Assembly: GCA_944322975.1 (NCBI GenBank)
Contig: CALUQS010000048.1
Location: 1-64,000 of the forward strand
DNA length: 64,000 bases
Source: Candidatus Gastranaerophilales bacterium
GTDB lineage: Bacteria > Cyanobacteriota > Vampirovibrionia > Gastranaerophilales > Gastranaerophilaceae
Direction of reading: 5' to 3'
Of the stretch, positions 43,472-52,535 are shown in pieces (position 1 is the first letter of the stretch; every line of letters starts with the position of its first letter). The position numbers and the translations under genes were made by a program. Under the pieces are notes generated by a model that did no database searches, was not told the DNA's origin, and worked only from the letters and a program-made list of their open reading frames with translations.

Positions 43472-44350
43472 ATGATTGCAAAAGAACTTACAAAAGATTT
43501 TGTATCCGCACTGCTGCCGGAGAGAAACAACGAGTCTAATAAAGGTACCTACGGAAAAGTTTTGAATATTGCAGGCTCAATATACTATCAAGGGGCTGCT
43601 TATCTGTCATCAGTTGCTCCGTTAAAAATTGGAGCCGGGTTAGTAACGCTGGCAACAACAAAACAAGCCGCCAATAACCTGTCAGGCAGTTGTCCGTGGG
43701 TAACTTTTTTGCCGCTGGAAACTTATAATGAAGAGTGTATCTCGCATAATGCCTTTCAACAGATAAAAGATTATATTGATTCCTTCAGTGTTATATCCAT
43801 AGGCCCGGGTTTGTCAACCTTGAGCGAGGTTAGCGAATTTGTTAAAACTGTTGTTAATTATCTCGTTGAAATTAACAAAAAATCCGTAATAGACGCTGAC
43901 GCGTTGAATATCATTGCTGCAGCAAACATAGACAAACTTCCTTCAAATTCTGTTATCACACCGCATCCCGCAGAGTTATCAAGGTTAATCAAGGTACCTG
44001 TTGAACAGATTCAAAAAGAACGTGTATATTATGCTGCATACAGTGCCAAGAAATTTGGCTGCAATGTTGTTTTAAAGGGTAACAAAACAGTCATCTGTGA
44101 TACTGAAGGACAAATTTTTATTAACACTACAGGAAATAGTGCACTTGCAAAAGCCGGCAGCGGTGATGTTTTGACAGGTATTATCTCGGGGCTTGCAGCA
44201 CAGGGGCTTTCTGTTAAAGATGCCGCCCTGCTGGGCGTTTATATACATGGTTTGTGCGGAGAAACAGCAGCAAAACAGCTTACACAATACTGCGTGCTTG
44301 CAACTGACCAGATAGATTTTATACCCGAGGTTATAAAACAACTTCAATAA
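43472..44350 (+). CDS. nnrD: ADP-dependent NAD(P)H-hydrate dehydratase
   Basis: Repairs hydrated NADH/NADPH using ADP. The 292-residue ribokinase-like domain has KGTYGKVLNIAGS (about 23-35), ISIGPGLS near 110, VIDADALNII, ITPHPAELSRL (about 163-173) and KAGSGDVLTGIISGLAAQG (about 226-244). The epimerase half (NnrE), fused in many bacteria, is absent, so the epimerase must be encoded elsewhere. It is in an operon with trmL. Confidence 0.93.
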   Translation: MIAKELTKDFVSALLPERNNESNKGTYGKVLNIAGSIYYQGAAYLSSVAPLKIGAGLVTLATTKQAANNLSGSCPWVTFLPLETYNEECISHNAFQQIKDYIDSFSVISIGPGLSTLSEVSEFVKTVVNYLVEINKKSVIDADALNIIAAANIDKLPSNSVITPHPAELSRLIKVPVEQIQKERVYYAAYSAKKFGCNVVLKGNKTVICDTEGQIFINTTGNSALAKAGSGDVLTGIISGLAAQGLSVKDAALLGVYIHGLCGETAAKQLTQYCVLATDQIDFIPEVIKQLQ

Positions 44351-44480
44351 GAGATTCTCTCAGATTTTTAAATAAATCTTCCATATATATAATAAAAAGA
44401 ATAGCCAACAGGCTATGAGAATTTTCTATGTTTTCAAATAAGCTCTGATATATAAATGATTATTTGAAAGCAGGGAGATA

Positions 44481-45998
44481 ATGAAAACATTATTAAAAAT
44501 TATTTTTATATGTTTAAGTTTATCGCTGCCTGCTTTTTGTGCAGATTCTGAGGGGTTAATATGGAATTACAGAAGCGACAACTTTTTAGAAACGCTAAAA
44601 GAAGGTTATGGATCCTTTGACAAAGCTACACAAAAAGAGCTGGATAACCGGATAAAACAAGGGCTTGATATAAACTTAATCCCTGTAGATTTGGAAGGGT
44701 GTATCTATACAGCATTAAAAAATAACTATGATATAAAAATTGCCGATACACAAATGACAGAGGCAAAATGGACGTATTACAACTCGCTTGCACAGCTACT
44801 GCCCGATTTTTATTACAGGTATCAGATACAATCCGTACACGGGGAATTTTTAGTAGGGGATATTCTTCCTCGTACAGTGGATCAGAATCCTGTATACAGC
44901 GGTTTTATGCTTAATTATCCTATTGTTGGAAACGGCAGCCCTTTTTTTGATATAGCAAGCGCAAACAACTTATATAAAGCCCAAAAGCACAATCTGAAAT
45001 ACACCCAAAGTGAATTGCTTCTAAAAACAGCAACATACTACTATGATTTGCTGGAAGCAAAGTTAAATATAGAAGTACTCATATCAAACATGAGAGACAG
45101 AAATGAACAGCTAAAACTTATGCAGGCAAGATACCAGATAGGTATAGGTTCAAAGTATGATATTCTAAGAGCCGAGGCGCAATTTGCAGACGCAAGGCAG
45201 CAATTTATAAATGCATTAAATGATCTCAGGCTTAAACAGGCGCAGCTTGCCAATATAATGGGGTTAAATGTAACTTTGACCCTGTATCCGTATGAACATA
45301 TAGTATCGCCGAGAGAACTGGTTCATAAAAAGAACAACATAGACTGCCTTTATAACGTGGCACTGCAGGCCAGGGAAGATGTAAAAACAAAACAGGCGCA
45401 GATTCGCTCGCTTGTAAATTTAAAAAATAAGAATTATACCGACTTTGCGCCTAATATAAACTTAAGTTTTGAGTTTGCAAAAGTCGGCACAACTTCAACC
45501 GGAAGTTTGCGTGCAAACCACACTCTGAGTTTAAATGTAGATGTACCAATAGGGAAAAAACTCGGTGTTGGAACCATAACGCAGAAAAACGCCGACCTTG
45601 CCAAAATAAAAACAGCACGTTATGAACTTACTAACCTCGAAAGACAAATAAAAGAAAGCATTGTCAGCTCCTACTACAGTTCCAAAACAGCCTTGCAAAA
45701 GATTGAATCAAACAAAATACAGGTAAAAGCCGCTGATGAGGGGCTGAAATTTTCACTGATAGGGTTTGATGTCGGACAGAACACATTTATTGACGTATTA
45801 ACTTCCCAAACAGAAAAGACGAGCGCGCGCCAGCAGCTTTTGAGATCTATCATTGAATACAACAAAGCACAGGCACAATTATTGTTTGATACAGGACTCA
45901 TAAGCCCTAAAACTCTGCTTTTAAACTACAAAGGTATGCAGTATCCGCCCAAACAGGCTGGTTCTACAGACAAAAAGAAACCCGCATCTAAAAAATAA
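44481..45998 (+). CDS. TolC-like outer-membrane protein
   Basis: The second outer-membrane factor of the window, 505 residues. A signal peptide (MKTLLKIIFICLSLSLPAFC) is followed by a spacer of about 55 residues. The TolC repeats follow: LEGCIYTALKNNYDIKIADTQ, LLEAKLNIEVLISNMRDRNEQ, QIGIGSKYDILRAEAQFADARQ, then the second half with FDVGQNTFIDVLTSQTEKTSARQQ. It forms an efflux or secretion channel. GGGAG precedes the ATG. No adaptor or pump gene adjoins it. It differs clearly from the protein at 34814. Confidence 0.87.
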   Translation: MKTLLKIIFICLSLSLPAFCADSEGLIWNYRSDNFLETLKEGYGSFDKATQKELDNRIKQGLDINLIPVDLEGCIYTALKNNYDIKIADTQMTEAKWTYYNSLAQLLPDFYYRYQIQSVHGEFLVGDILPRTVDQNPVYSGFMLNYPIVGNGSPFFDIASANNLYKAQKHNLKYTQSELLLKTATYYYDLLEAKLNIEVLISNMRDRNEQLKLMQARYQIGIGSKYDILRAEAQFADARQQFINALNDLRLKQAQLANIMGLNVTLTLYPYEHIVSPRELVHKKNNIDCLYNVALQAREDVKTKQAQIRSLVNLKNKNYTDFAPNINLSFEFAKVGTTSTGSLRANHTLSLNVDVPIGKKLGVGTITQKNADLAKIKTARYELTNLERQIKESIVSSYYSSKTALQKIESNKIQVKAADEGLKFSLIGFDVGQNTFIDVLTSQTEKTSARQQLLRSIIEYNKAQAQLLFDTGLISPKTLLLNYKGMQYPPKQAGSTDKKKPASKK

Positions 45999-46034
45999 CG
46001 GGTCTCTTAAAAAAATTTTTATTTAATGCCTGTT

Positions 46035-47090
46035 TTAGTCACCTTCAATACTCAGGCTGATTCTTCTGTCATCAGGATTAAATTTAATAATTGTCGTTTT
46101 GATTTTATCACCGACCGCAAGAATGCAGCCGTTTTTGTTTTGATAGTCAGTGACTTCATTGTTGGGCAATAGAGCCTCAACACCTGCAAATACTTCGACA
46201 AAAGCCCCGAAGTGTTTTATACGGGTAATTGTGCCCTCAACCTTATCGCCTTCTTTAATCTGTTTTTTAGCTTCTATCCACGGATCCGCTTCAAGATTTT
46301 TTAGACTCAGGCTGACACGCTGTTTGTCATGATCTATACCAATAATCTCAACATTGATAGTATCTGCGATTTTTAAAACATCAGACGGATGATCAACCCA
46401 TCTCCATGACATTTGAGAAAGCGGTAACAATCCATCCATACCGCCGATATCTATAAATGCTCCAAAATCTGTTATTCTGACAACTTCGCCTTTAACGACC
46501 TGTCCAACTTCAAGATTTGAGAACATATTTTCTTTTGTTTCTTCCTGATTGTCTGAATATACTTTTTTATTTGACAGTATAAAGTTATTCTGTGCAGGGT
46601 CAAGAGAAAGTATTTTTAATTCTATTTTTTGACCGACAATGTTGTCTGTATCTTTAGCTCTCAAATGGCTCGATGGCACAAAGCCTCTGACACCTTTGAT
46701 TTCAACAAGCACGCCGCCTTTTACAACAGAAACTACAGTTCCTTCAATAGTTTCGTCTTTTTCTTTAAGTTCTTCAAGTTCCTTCCAGGCGTATGCCATT
46801 GCAACTTTTTTATGCGAAAGGGTAAAGCGTCCGTCTTCATCTTCCTCCTTAATTATAAGGAACTCATAAACTTCCCCCTTTTTCAGGGTGTCTTCAACAG
46901 AAACGGATGTATCAATTCTTGCTTCTCTTTCCGGAACACTGGCAGATGTTTTTGCTCCTATATCAACAATTACGCCGTCAGAATCGTATCCGCAGACCAT
47001 ACCTTTTACTAAATCGCCTTTTTGAAATTTGTAATCATACTGCGAAATAAGTGATTCAAATTCATCATCCGTGTAGGCTTTTGTGACCAT
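46035..47090 (-). CDS. rpsA: Ribosomal protein S1-like RNA-binding protein
   Basis: The 351-residue protein has four S1 domains (about 20-90, 105-170, 190-260, 275-347). Representative stretches are GDLVKGMVCGYDSDGVIVDIG, ARDT-like loops and VVRITDFGAFIDIGGMDGLLPLSQMSW. It helps the 30S subunit bind mRNA; four-domain forms occur in cyanobacteria and Gram-positives, whereas E. coli has six. ATG 47090 (MVTKAYTDDEF) is chosen because GGAG lies 7 nt upstream; the longer frame to 47180 is a hydrophobic AT-rich read-through. A hairpin (47191-47211, ATCCTCAA/TTGAGGGAT) lies in its leader. Confidence 0.88.
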   Translation of the reverse strand: MVTKAYTDDEFESLISQYDYKFQKGDLVKGMVCGYDSDGVIVDIGAKTSASVPEREARIDTSVSVEDTLKKGEVYEFLIIKEEDEDGRFTLSHKKVAMAYAWKELEELKEKDETIEGTVVSVVKGGVLVEIKGVRGFVPSSHLRAKDTDNIVGQKIELKILSLDPAQNNFILSNKKVYSDNQEETKENMFSNLEVGQVVKGEVVRITDFGAFIDIGGMDGLLPLSQMSWRWVDHPSDVLKIADTINVEIIGIDHDKQRVSLSLKNLEADPWIEAKKQIKEGDKVEGTITRIKHFGAFVEVFAGVEALLPNNEVTDYQNKNGCILAVGDKIKTTIIKFNPDDRRISLSIEGD

Positions 47091-47353
47091 TAGTTTTCTC
47101 CATTTAATTATCCTAGTATTTATTACTATAAATATAATATTAAAAATTTTAAAGGCTTTTGTCAAATAAAAACTTATCAAAGATTAATAATCCTCAATGT
47201 TTTGAGGGATTTTTTTATAAAAATTATGCTTATTAGAACAATAAATTTTGGAAATTCAGAAATTAACAAATTGTAACAAAATACGCTGAAATTATAAAGT
47301 TTAAAAAAAATTTGCCGATATATAACATGTAGTTTCTAAACAAGGGAGAATAC

Positions 47354-47518
47354 ATGGAACTTAATAACGAATACGACGAAAATCAAATAAAACACATGAA
47401 AATGCAGCAGGATTTGATTGAGCTTATAAAAGTAATTGACAATTGTCTTGAAGAAATGGACAAATTTTACTTTTATGCGATGAAGAAACGAATTCTTTCA
47501 ACTTCAACAAATAATTAG
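47354..47518 (+). CDS. 54-residue hypothetical protein
   Basis: A short acidic-to-basic helical polypeptide beginning MELNNEYDENQIKHMKM and containing LIELIKVIDNCLEEMDKFYF. GGGAG lies 7 nt before the ATG, and it fits neatly between rpsA and argS, 65 bp before the latter. No family is recognised; the amphipathic helix suggests a small protein-interaction module. Confidence 0.55.
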   Translation: MELNNEYDENQIKHMKMQQDLIELIKVIDNCLEEMDKFYFYAMKKRILSTSTNN

Positions 47519-47583
47519 CAATGTATTTTAATTCAGTATTGTTTTGGCTATAATCTTTGTGGAATTAAAAAATAAGGTGGATT

Positions 47584-49338
47584 ATGTTAAAACAGTATAT
47601 TATCGATGTTACAACAAAAGCTGTTAAAACTGCGGCTAAAAACGGCAAACTCAATCAGCTTAAAGAAGAAGACAGTTTTACTTTGAATGCTGAAATTCCA
47701 AAAAATGAAGAGTTTGGTGATATTGCAATAAATGTTTCATCTCTTGCTAAACTGGCAAAAATGGCGCCGCCGGCGATTGCCGCAGCTATCGCTGAATCGA
47801 TATGCATTGAAGACTGTGAAATTTCTACTGTTGCCGGCTTTATAAACTTTAAAACCGGCAAATCGTTTCTTAATTCAATTGTTAGAGAAATATTGAACGA
47901 AAAATCAAATTACGGTTCAAATGATTACGGATGCTCGCAGCGAGTAATTCTTGAGTATGTTTCAGCAAACCCGACAGGCCCCTTTCACATAGGTCATGGC
48001 CGCTGGGCAGCGATGGGCAGTGCTCTTGCAAATCTTTTAAAATTTGCCGGGTATGATGTTTATCAAGAGTTTTACATCAACGACGCCGGCAATCAGATTA
48101 AAAACCTCGGGCGTTCATTGCACATAAGGGTTTTACAGGAATTAGGGCAAAATGTTGATTTTCCTGCTGATGAAACAGAAAGAAAATCATACTACCCCGG
48201 AGATTATCTTATTCCAGTTGCAAAAGATTTTGTTAAAGAAAATCCTGAAATTGCTCAAGCATTAACAAAAGATTTATCGGACGAACAGCTCAACACGCTG
48301 AGTTCTTTTGCAAAGGCTAAAATGCTTGAACTTCAAAAAGAACTTTTAAACAAATTTCATACTCATTTTGACAATTTTTATTCGGAAACTGATCTGCATA
48401 AATCAGGAAAAGTGGAACAATGTGTTAATAAATTAAATGAACTCGGTATGTTATATGAAAAAGACGGGGCACTATGGTTTAAGTCATCACTATACGGCGA
48501 TGATCAAGACAGAGTTCTCAAAAAAACAGACGGTTCAAACACCTATCTAACAGCCGACATAGCCTATCATCACGATAAAATTAAAAGAGGTTTTGATAAG
48601 CTTATTAATATCTGGGGTGCAGACCACCACGGCTATGTTGCAAGAATGAAAGCTGCTATTGAGGCACTGGGTGACAACCCTGACAAACTCGAGGTTTTGC
48701 TGGGACAGCTTGTTAATATTGTTTTAAACGGTGAAGCAACCCGCATGGGTAAAAGAAAAAATATGGTCACATTAGAAGACCTTATTGAAGAGGTCGGTGT
48801 TGATGCAACAAGATACTGGATGATTATAAGAAGCATTGACACTACGCTTGATTTTGATATTGAACTTGCAAAATCAAAAACCGACGACAATCCGGTATTT
48901 TATGTTCAATACGCACATGCCCGAGCCTGCTCTATCTTTAGAAATGCAAAAACACCGCGTATTAATGTTGAGACTAAAGAAGAAATACCTGCGTTATTTG
49001 AAGAGTCTGAACTTGATAAAGCGATTATGGAGGCGGACTTAAACCTTTTATGGTCGGTTGATGATACAAAAGCTTGTGCGTCGGCTAAAAAATTAATATT
49101 AAAACTTGAAGAGTTCAAACCTCTCATTCTTATGGCGGCCAAAAACAGAGCGCCTTATATGATTTGCAAATATCTGCAAGACCTGTCAGGATGTTTTCAT
49201 CAGTTTTATACATTTTCAAGGGTTCTGACAGAGGATAAAAAACTCGCTGCCGCCAGACTGGCGCTTGTTAAAGCAGTTTCAACAGTAATAAAAACAGCAC
49301 TGGAACTCCTTGCTGTTGATGCACCTGAAAGGATGTAA
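47584..49338 (+). CDS. argS: Arginyl-tRNA synthetase
   Basis: Class I aminoacyl-tRNA synthetase of 584 residues. The N-terminal Add-1 domain (1-110) precedes ANPTGPFHIGHGRWAAMG with the HIGH box (about 137-140). EFYINDAGNQI follows, then ADIAYHHDKIKRGFDK and WGADHHGY. The loop RMGKRKNMV (about 384-392) takes the place of KMSKS, normal for ArgRS. The C-terminal DALR anticodon domain ends in ELLAVDAPERM. Confidence 0.96.
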   Translation: MLKQYIIDVTTKAVKTAAKNGKLNQLKEEDSFTLNAEIPKNEEFGDIAINVSSLAKLAKMAPPAIAAAIAESICIEDCEISTVAGFINFKTGKSFLNSIVREILNEKSNYGSNDYGCSQRVILEYVSANPTGPFHIGHGRWAAMGSALANLLKFAGYDVYQEFYINDAGNQIKNLGRSLHIRVLQELGQNVDFPADETERKSYYPGDYLIPVAKDFVKENPEIAQALTKDLSDEQLNTLSSFAKAKMLELQKELLNKFHTHFDNFYSETDLHKSGKVEQCVNKLNELGMLYEKDGALWFKSSLYGDDQDRVLKKTDGSNTYLTADIAYHHDKIKRGFDKLINIWGADHHGYVARMKAAIEALGDNPDKLEVLLGQLVNIVLNGEATRMGKRKNMVTLEDLIEEVGVDATRYWMIIRSIDTTLDFDIELAKSKTDDNPVFYVQYAHARACSIFRNAKTPRINVETKEEIPALFEESELDKAIMEADLNLLWSVDDTKACASAKKLILKLEEFKPLILMAAKNRAPYMICKYLQDLSGCFHQFYTFSRVLTEDKKLAAARLALVKAVSTVIKTALELLAVDAPERM

Positions 49339-49364
49339 AATATAATCGGGTTGTGTAACTAATA

Positions 49365-49398
49365 TAAGCAAGATAATTTAACTGCCTTATCTTGCTTA
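49365..49398. terminator. Hairpin between convergent argS and 49423 genes
   Basis: TAAGCAAGATAA (49365-49376) and TTATCTTGCTTA (49387-49398) form a perfect 12-bp stem with a 10-nt loop. It lacks a clear T-run but sits between two convergent 3' ends, so a termination or mRNA-end role is likely. Confidence 0.5.
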
Positions 49399-49422
49399 AA
49401 ACTGTGTTATATTGATTTATAT

Positions 49423-49791
49423 TTATTCTTCAGATTCTTCTTCAAGACGTTCTTTTACGGATTTTCTTCTTCTGACAAGTTTTGAGGTTGAGGCGGTTTC
49501 ATCTTCCGATTCTTCCTCCTCATCATAGATTCCGTCATCAATAAAATTGGAAAGTACACAGTTTAACAGAGTTCTTTGACCTAAATCAAAATTACCTCTA
49601 AATATCAATTGTGCATCCCTTGCATCCATTGCGTTTAAAAATCTTGAAAATTCTTTCACAATATTGCCTAAATCAGCAGGATTTTTTACTTTAGAAGCAG
49701 CTTTAGCAAGCTTTGCGATTGAAATTTTGTACTCTCCTGCTTCTGAGGAAAAACTGCTTTTTTTACTTTTTATTCTATCTTTTAATGACAA
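49423..49791 (-). CDS. Small charged protein, partner of the CpaE-like ATPase
   Basis: The 122-residue soluble protein is not recognised. The first 85 residues are Lys/Ala-rich and helical (KISIAKLAKAASKVKNPADLGNIVKEF), then DARDAQLIFRGNFDLGQRTLL. The C-terminus is low complexity and strongly acidic (DEEEESEDE, ending RLEEESEE) with a basic patch RRRKSVKE. It starts 14 bp after the CpaE-like gene, so the two are co-transcribed and probably work together. Confidence 0.5.
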   Translation of the reverse strand: MSLKDRIKSKKSSFSSEAGEYKISIAKLAKAASKVKNPADLGNIVKEFSRFLNAMDARDAQLIFRGNFDLGQRTLLNCVLSNFIDDGIYDEEEESEDETASTSKLVRRRKSVKERLEEESEE

Positions 49792-49804
49792 TGTTCTACT
49801 CCAA

Positions 49805-50980
49805 CTATATTCTTACTTCTCTGTTACAATTTTTGTTCAATTTTTGTGTAATTAAATAATCCGATATCTTTGATGCAAATTCTTTATAGTTAACTGCAAC
49901 ATTTGAGTCTGGATTAATCTCGTTAACCGGTACACCTTTGTTGATTGCTGACATCATTATAAGATAATTGTTAGGTATTTTCCAATACACTTTTTGTTTT
50001 ACAACCTCTTCTATATCAGCGGTCTTTATGTCCTCATTTTCCATATACCTGTTGAGGACAAGCTTTATTTTATCAGCATTATATCCCAGCTTGTCAAATA
50101 ACTCCATACATCTTTGCGTACTTCTTATAGCCGGCAGATTGACTATTGCAATCAAAAGTATCAAATCGCTATAATCAAGCGCACTTATTGTTTTAGAATC
50201 GATATTTGTACCAATATCAATAACTATGTATGAAAAAATCTTTTTTAATGCTGTTAAAATATTTTTAATCTGTTGTGCGGTTATATCCTGAGATTTATCA
50301 ATATTCAAAGGGTCTGCAATAACGTAAAGGCTTGTGTTTTTGTAGCGGCTCATTGTTTTTAAAAGTTCGTCTTCACTAAGATTATTGATATTATCTGCTA
50401 TATAATCCATTGCAAAAGGCGGGGTCATGTCCAAAAAAGTTGCTACATCTCCGAGCTGTAAATTCAAATCAACAAGCGCAACTTTTTCTTTAGTTAACTG
50501 TGCTAATTCAACAGCCAGATTTACGGCTATAGAGGTTTTGCCAATGCCGCCTTTATTTGAAAAAGTCGAAATAATTTTACAGCTATCTTGTGATTTATCA
50601 GATTTAATATCGCTTATAATATTGGATAGTATTTCTAAAAATTCCGATTTTATAACAGGTTTTGAGATAAAATCTCTTGCTCCTGCTCGTAACACTTTTA
50701 TAATTATGTCAGCACTGTTGCTTCCGGATAATGCAACAATATAAGCCTCTTTATTTGATGTTTTAAGCGTTTTTATATCGGTCACAACTCTGTCCATATT
50801 GTCAGAGATATCAACAATGACAATACACTTGCCTGAGGTTGAAGCAAGGTTGAACCCTGATTCGTAATCTGAAAATTCTGCAGCAATACCAACACCTTCG
50901 ACTTCATTCAGGTATGCTTTTATAACGTTTCTGGAGTTTTCTTCCCTATCAATCAGTAATACATTCAAATTGTTATCCAT
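49805..50980 (-). CDS. CpaE/TadZ-like receiver-MinD ATPase fusion
   Basis: The 391-residue protein has an N-terminal response-regulator-like domain (1-120, VLLIDREENSRNVI, phospho-acceptor-like Asp57 and SKP at 106-108). A MinD/ParA-type deviant Walker ATPase follows (FSNKGGIGKTS, K143 to T149; VALVDLNLQLGDVATFLD; YIVIDIGT). CpaE/TadZ proteins place Flp/Tad or type IV pilus machinery at the pole or septum; this is the most likely role. No tad/cpa pilus gene lies in the window, so the partner machinery is elsewhere. Confidence 0.85.
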   Translation of the reverse strand: MDNNLNVLLIDREENSRNVIKAYLNEVEGVGIAAEFSDYESGFNLASTSGKCIVIVDISDNMDRVVTDIKTLKTSNKEAYIVALSGSNSADIIIKVLRAGARDFISKPVIKSEFLEILSNIISDIKSDKSQDSCKIISTFSNKGGIGKTSIAVNLAVELAQLTKEKVALVDLNLQLGDVATFLDMTPPFAMDYIADNINNLSEDELLKTMSRYKNTSLYVIADPLNIDKSQDITAQQIKNILTALKKIFSYIVIDIGTNIDSKTISALDYSDLILLIAIVNLPAIRSTQRCMELFDKLGYNADKIKLVLNRYMENEDIKTADIEEVVKQKVYWKIPNNYLIMMSAINKGVPVNEINPDSNVAVNYKEFASKISDYLITQKLNKNCNREVRI

Positions 50981-51080
50981 AAAAATCGCCCGAAATTAAC
51001 ATAAAAATTCTAGTGTTATTTTACCATAAATTCTTATCAAATGATAAATTTTTCTCTGCGGAGTTTTCCAATAAAAAACT

Positions 51081-51212
51081 ATGCACCAAAAAACGCCTGA
51101 GCCTTTTATTCAGTCAGGTTTACAAAAAGGGACAGGCAATGATTATAACAACAATAATCTTGCAGCTAAATTAACATCCGGAAAAAGGTTCTCGGATTTT
51201 ATAAAATATTAA
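51081..51212 (+). CDS. Possible 43-residue Asn-rich peptide
   Basis: An open frame MHQKTPEPFIQSGLQKG ... RFSDFIKY in the 668-bp gap between the CpaE-like and YkgJ-type genes. It has no convincing Shine-Dalgarno sequence. Composition (NDYNNNNLAA) is plausible for a short protein but not decisive. Confidence 0.2.
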   Translation: MHQKTPEPFIQSGLQKGTGNDYNNNNLAAKLTSGKRFSDFIKY

Positions 51213-51241
51213 ATTACAGCTGTATAAAAACCAGGGAAAAA

Positions 51242-51346
51242 CTATCTTTTAATATAATTGTCACAATCTACTGTTATATAAACAGGAGCCAGTTCACAAA
51301 GACCTAAAAGAACGGTTTCAATAAAATTGCTGATAAGATTTAACAT
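51242..51346 (-). CDS. Possible 34-residue small protein
   Basis: A minus-strand frame with AAAGGAAG about 10 nt before the ATG. It encodes a mainly hydrophobic peptide beginning MLNLISNFIETVLLGLCELA and continuing PVYITVDCDNYIKR. It resembles a single membrane-associated helix with a polar tail. The ribosome-binding site and the lack of any other gene support it. The rest of the gap 50981-51648 is AT-rich and shows no gene. Confidence 0.4.
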   Translation of the reverse strand: MLNLISNFIETVLLGLCELAPVYITVDCDNYIKR

Positions 51347-51648
51347 TAAGATTACTTCCTTTCACACACAATTTTTGATTCAACTTCACATATTAATAAA
51401 AACATGAGGCTAAAAAAAATTGCCCGTTTTTAAAGTTTGTATAAAAAATCTTAACACATCTTTTTACATTTGAAAAGTACAAAGTACACTTTATGTTAAT
51501 TAACATTAAAATTATATATATCTAATAAATATTACTTATGACTAAACAAACCGAACACAAAATTTTGATTGAAAAAATTAATTGATATATTATATTCAGA
51601 TAATTAAGTATATGAATTTTCTAAGTTTATCATTATGCGGTGTTGTGA

Positions 51649-52041
51649 ATGTTTGATTTATTAAAATCAATTTACTGGGAAATAATGTCATATTTTGTAC
51701 CGGAAAAATTAGAGTACAAAATTACGGGTTCCTGCAAAAAATGCGGCAAATGCTGCAATTATATGTACAGTTATGACACATATACACCAGACGAATTTAA
51801 AATTATGCAGTTTTTGTTTCCAGCATACAAAAGATTTTATATAAAAGGAACAGATGATCAGGGCAATTTGATTTTTGCATGCAAATATGTGACAAAAGAC
51901 GGTCTTTGTTCTGTTTACAATAAAAGGCTCAAAATGTGCAAACGTTATCCGCTGCCCAAAATCAATTATCCGGCTGCGCTGCACGAGGGATGCGGGTATA
52001 CAGTAAACAAAAAGAGTTTTAGCGATTATTTAAATAAATAG
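51649..52041 (+). CDS. YkgJ-type Cys-cluster protein
   Basis: The 130-residue protein has the YkgJ/CxxCxxCC pattern. The motif C-x2-C-x2-CC is in CKKCGKCCNYM (about 27-37), with later Cys residues in FACKYVTKDGLCSVYNKRLKMCKRYP and EGCGY. The family binds zinc or an iron-sulfur cluster and is of unknown function. It stands alone with no clear Shine-Dalgarno sequence and ends before a bidirectional terminator shared with hup. Confidence 0.8.
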   Translation: MFDLLKSIYWEIMSYFVPEKLEYKITGSCKKCGKCCNYMYSYDTYTPDEFKIMQFLFPAYKRFYIKGTDDQGNLIFACKYVTKDGLCSVYNKRLKMCKRYPLPKINYPAALHEGCGYTVNKKSFSDYLNK

Positions 52042-52050
52042 TTTACACAA

Positions 52051-52095
52051 AAAAAAACAGAGCCCCTAACAGTATGCTAAGTGCTCTGTTTTTAT
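52051..52095. terminator. Bidirectional terminator between the YkgJ-type and HU genes
   Basis: AACAGAGC (52056-52063) pairs with GCTCTGTT (52083-52090). An A8 run lies on the left and TTTTT on the right, so it can stop transcription from both sides. Confidence 0.85.
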
Positions 52096-52105
52096 AATTT
52101 TAAAA

Positions 52106-52378
52106 TTACTTAACAGCTTCTTTGAATTTTTTACCGGCTGAGAAAGCAGGAACTGTTTTAGCAGCAATTTTGATTGTAGCACCTGTTTGAGGGTTACGAC
52201 CTGAGCGAGCTGCTCTTTTTCTTGGTTCAAAAGTACCGAAACCAACCAAAGTAACTTTTTGACCTTTAGATACAGTTTTTGTAACAGTTTCTAAAGTAGC
52301 GGCAATAACATCAGCAGCAGCTTTTTGAGAAACTTTTGCTTTTTTTGCAACTTCTTTTACTAATTCTTCTTTGTTCAT
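52106..52378 (-). CDS. hup: DNA-binding protein HU
   Basis: Histone-like nucleoid protein of 90 residues that bends DNA as a dimer. It has MNKEELVKEVAKKAKVSQKAA at the N-terminus, GQKVTLVGFGTFEPRKRAAR near 40-58, the arm GRNPQTGATIKIAAKTVPAF with the intercalating Pro (about 61-80), and the final GKKFKEAV. ATG 52378 has a perfect AAGGAGG site; an open frame further upstream is not coding. Confidence 0.97.
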   Translation of the reverse strand: MNKEELVKEVAKKAKVSQKAAADVIAATLETVTKTVSKGQKVTLVGFGTFEPRKRAARSGRNPQTGATIKIAAKTVPAFSAGKKFKEAVK

Positions 52379-52535
52379 AAGAACCTCCTTTTTGTTAACA
52401 TAGACTATTATATCTATTTTCCCCAATTTAGCAAGCATTTTTATGTAACAAAAAACAAATATTTCATTTATTATTAGTTTTACAAGTATAGCAAAACTAA
52501 AAACAGTTATTACAAGCGGGTTTTAGCTGTTGTTT

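Noticed and set aside
47191-47218. Plus-strand terminator upstream of the 54-residue gene
   Set aside because: The hairpin has a T-run on the plus strand, but no plus-strand gene ends nearby; it is more likely part of the rpsA leader.
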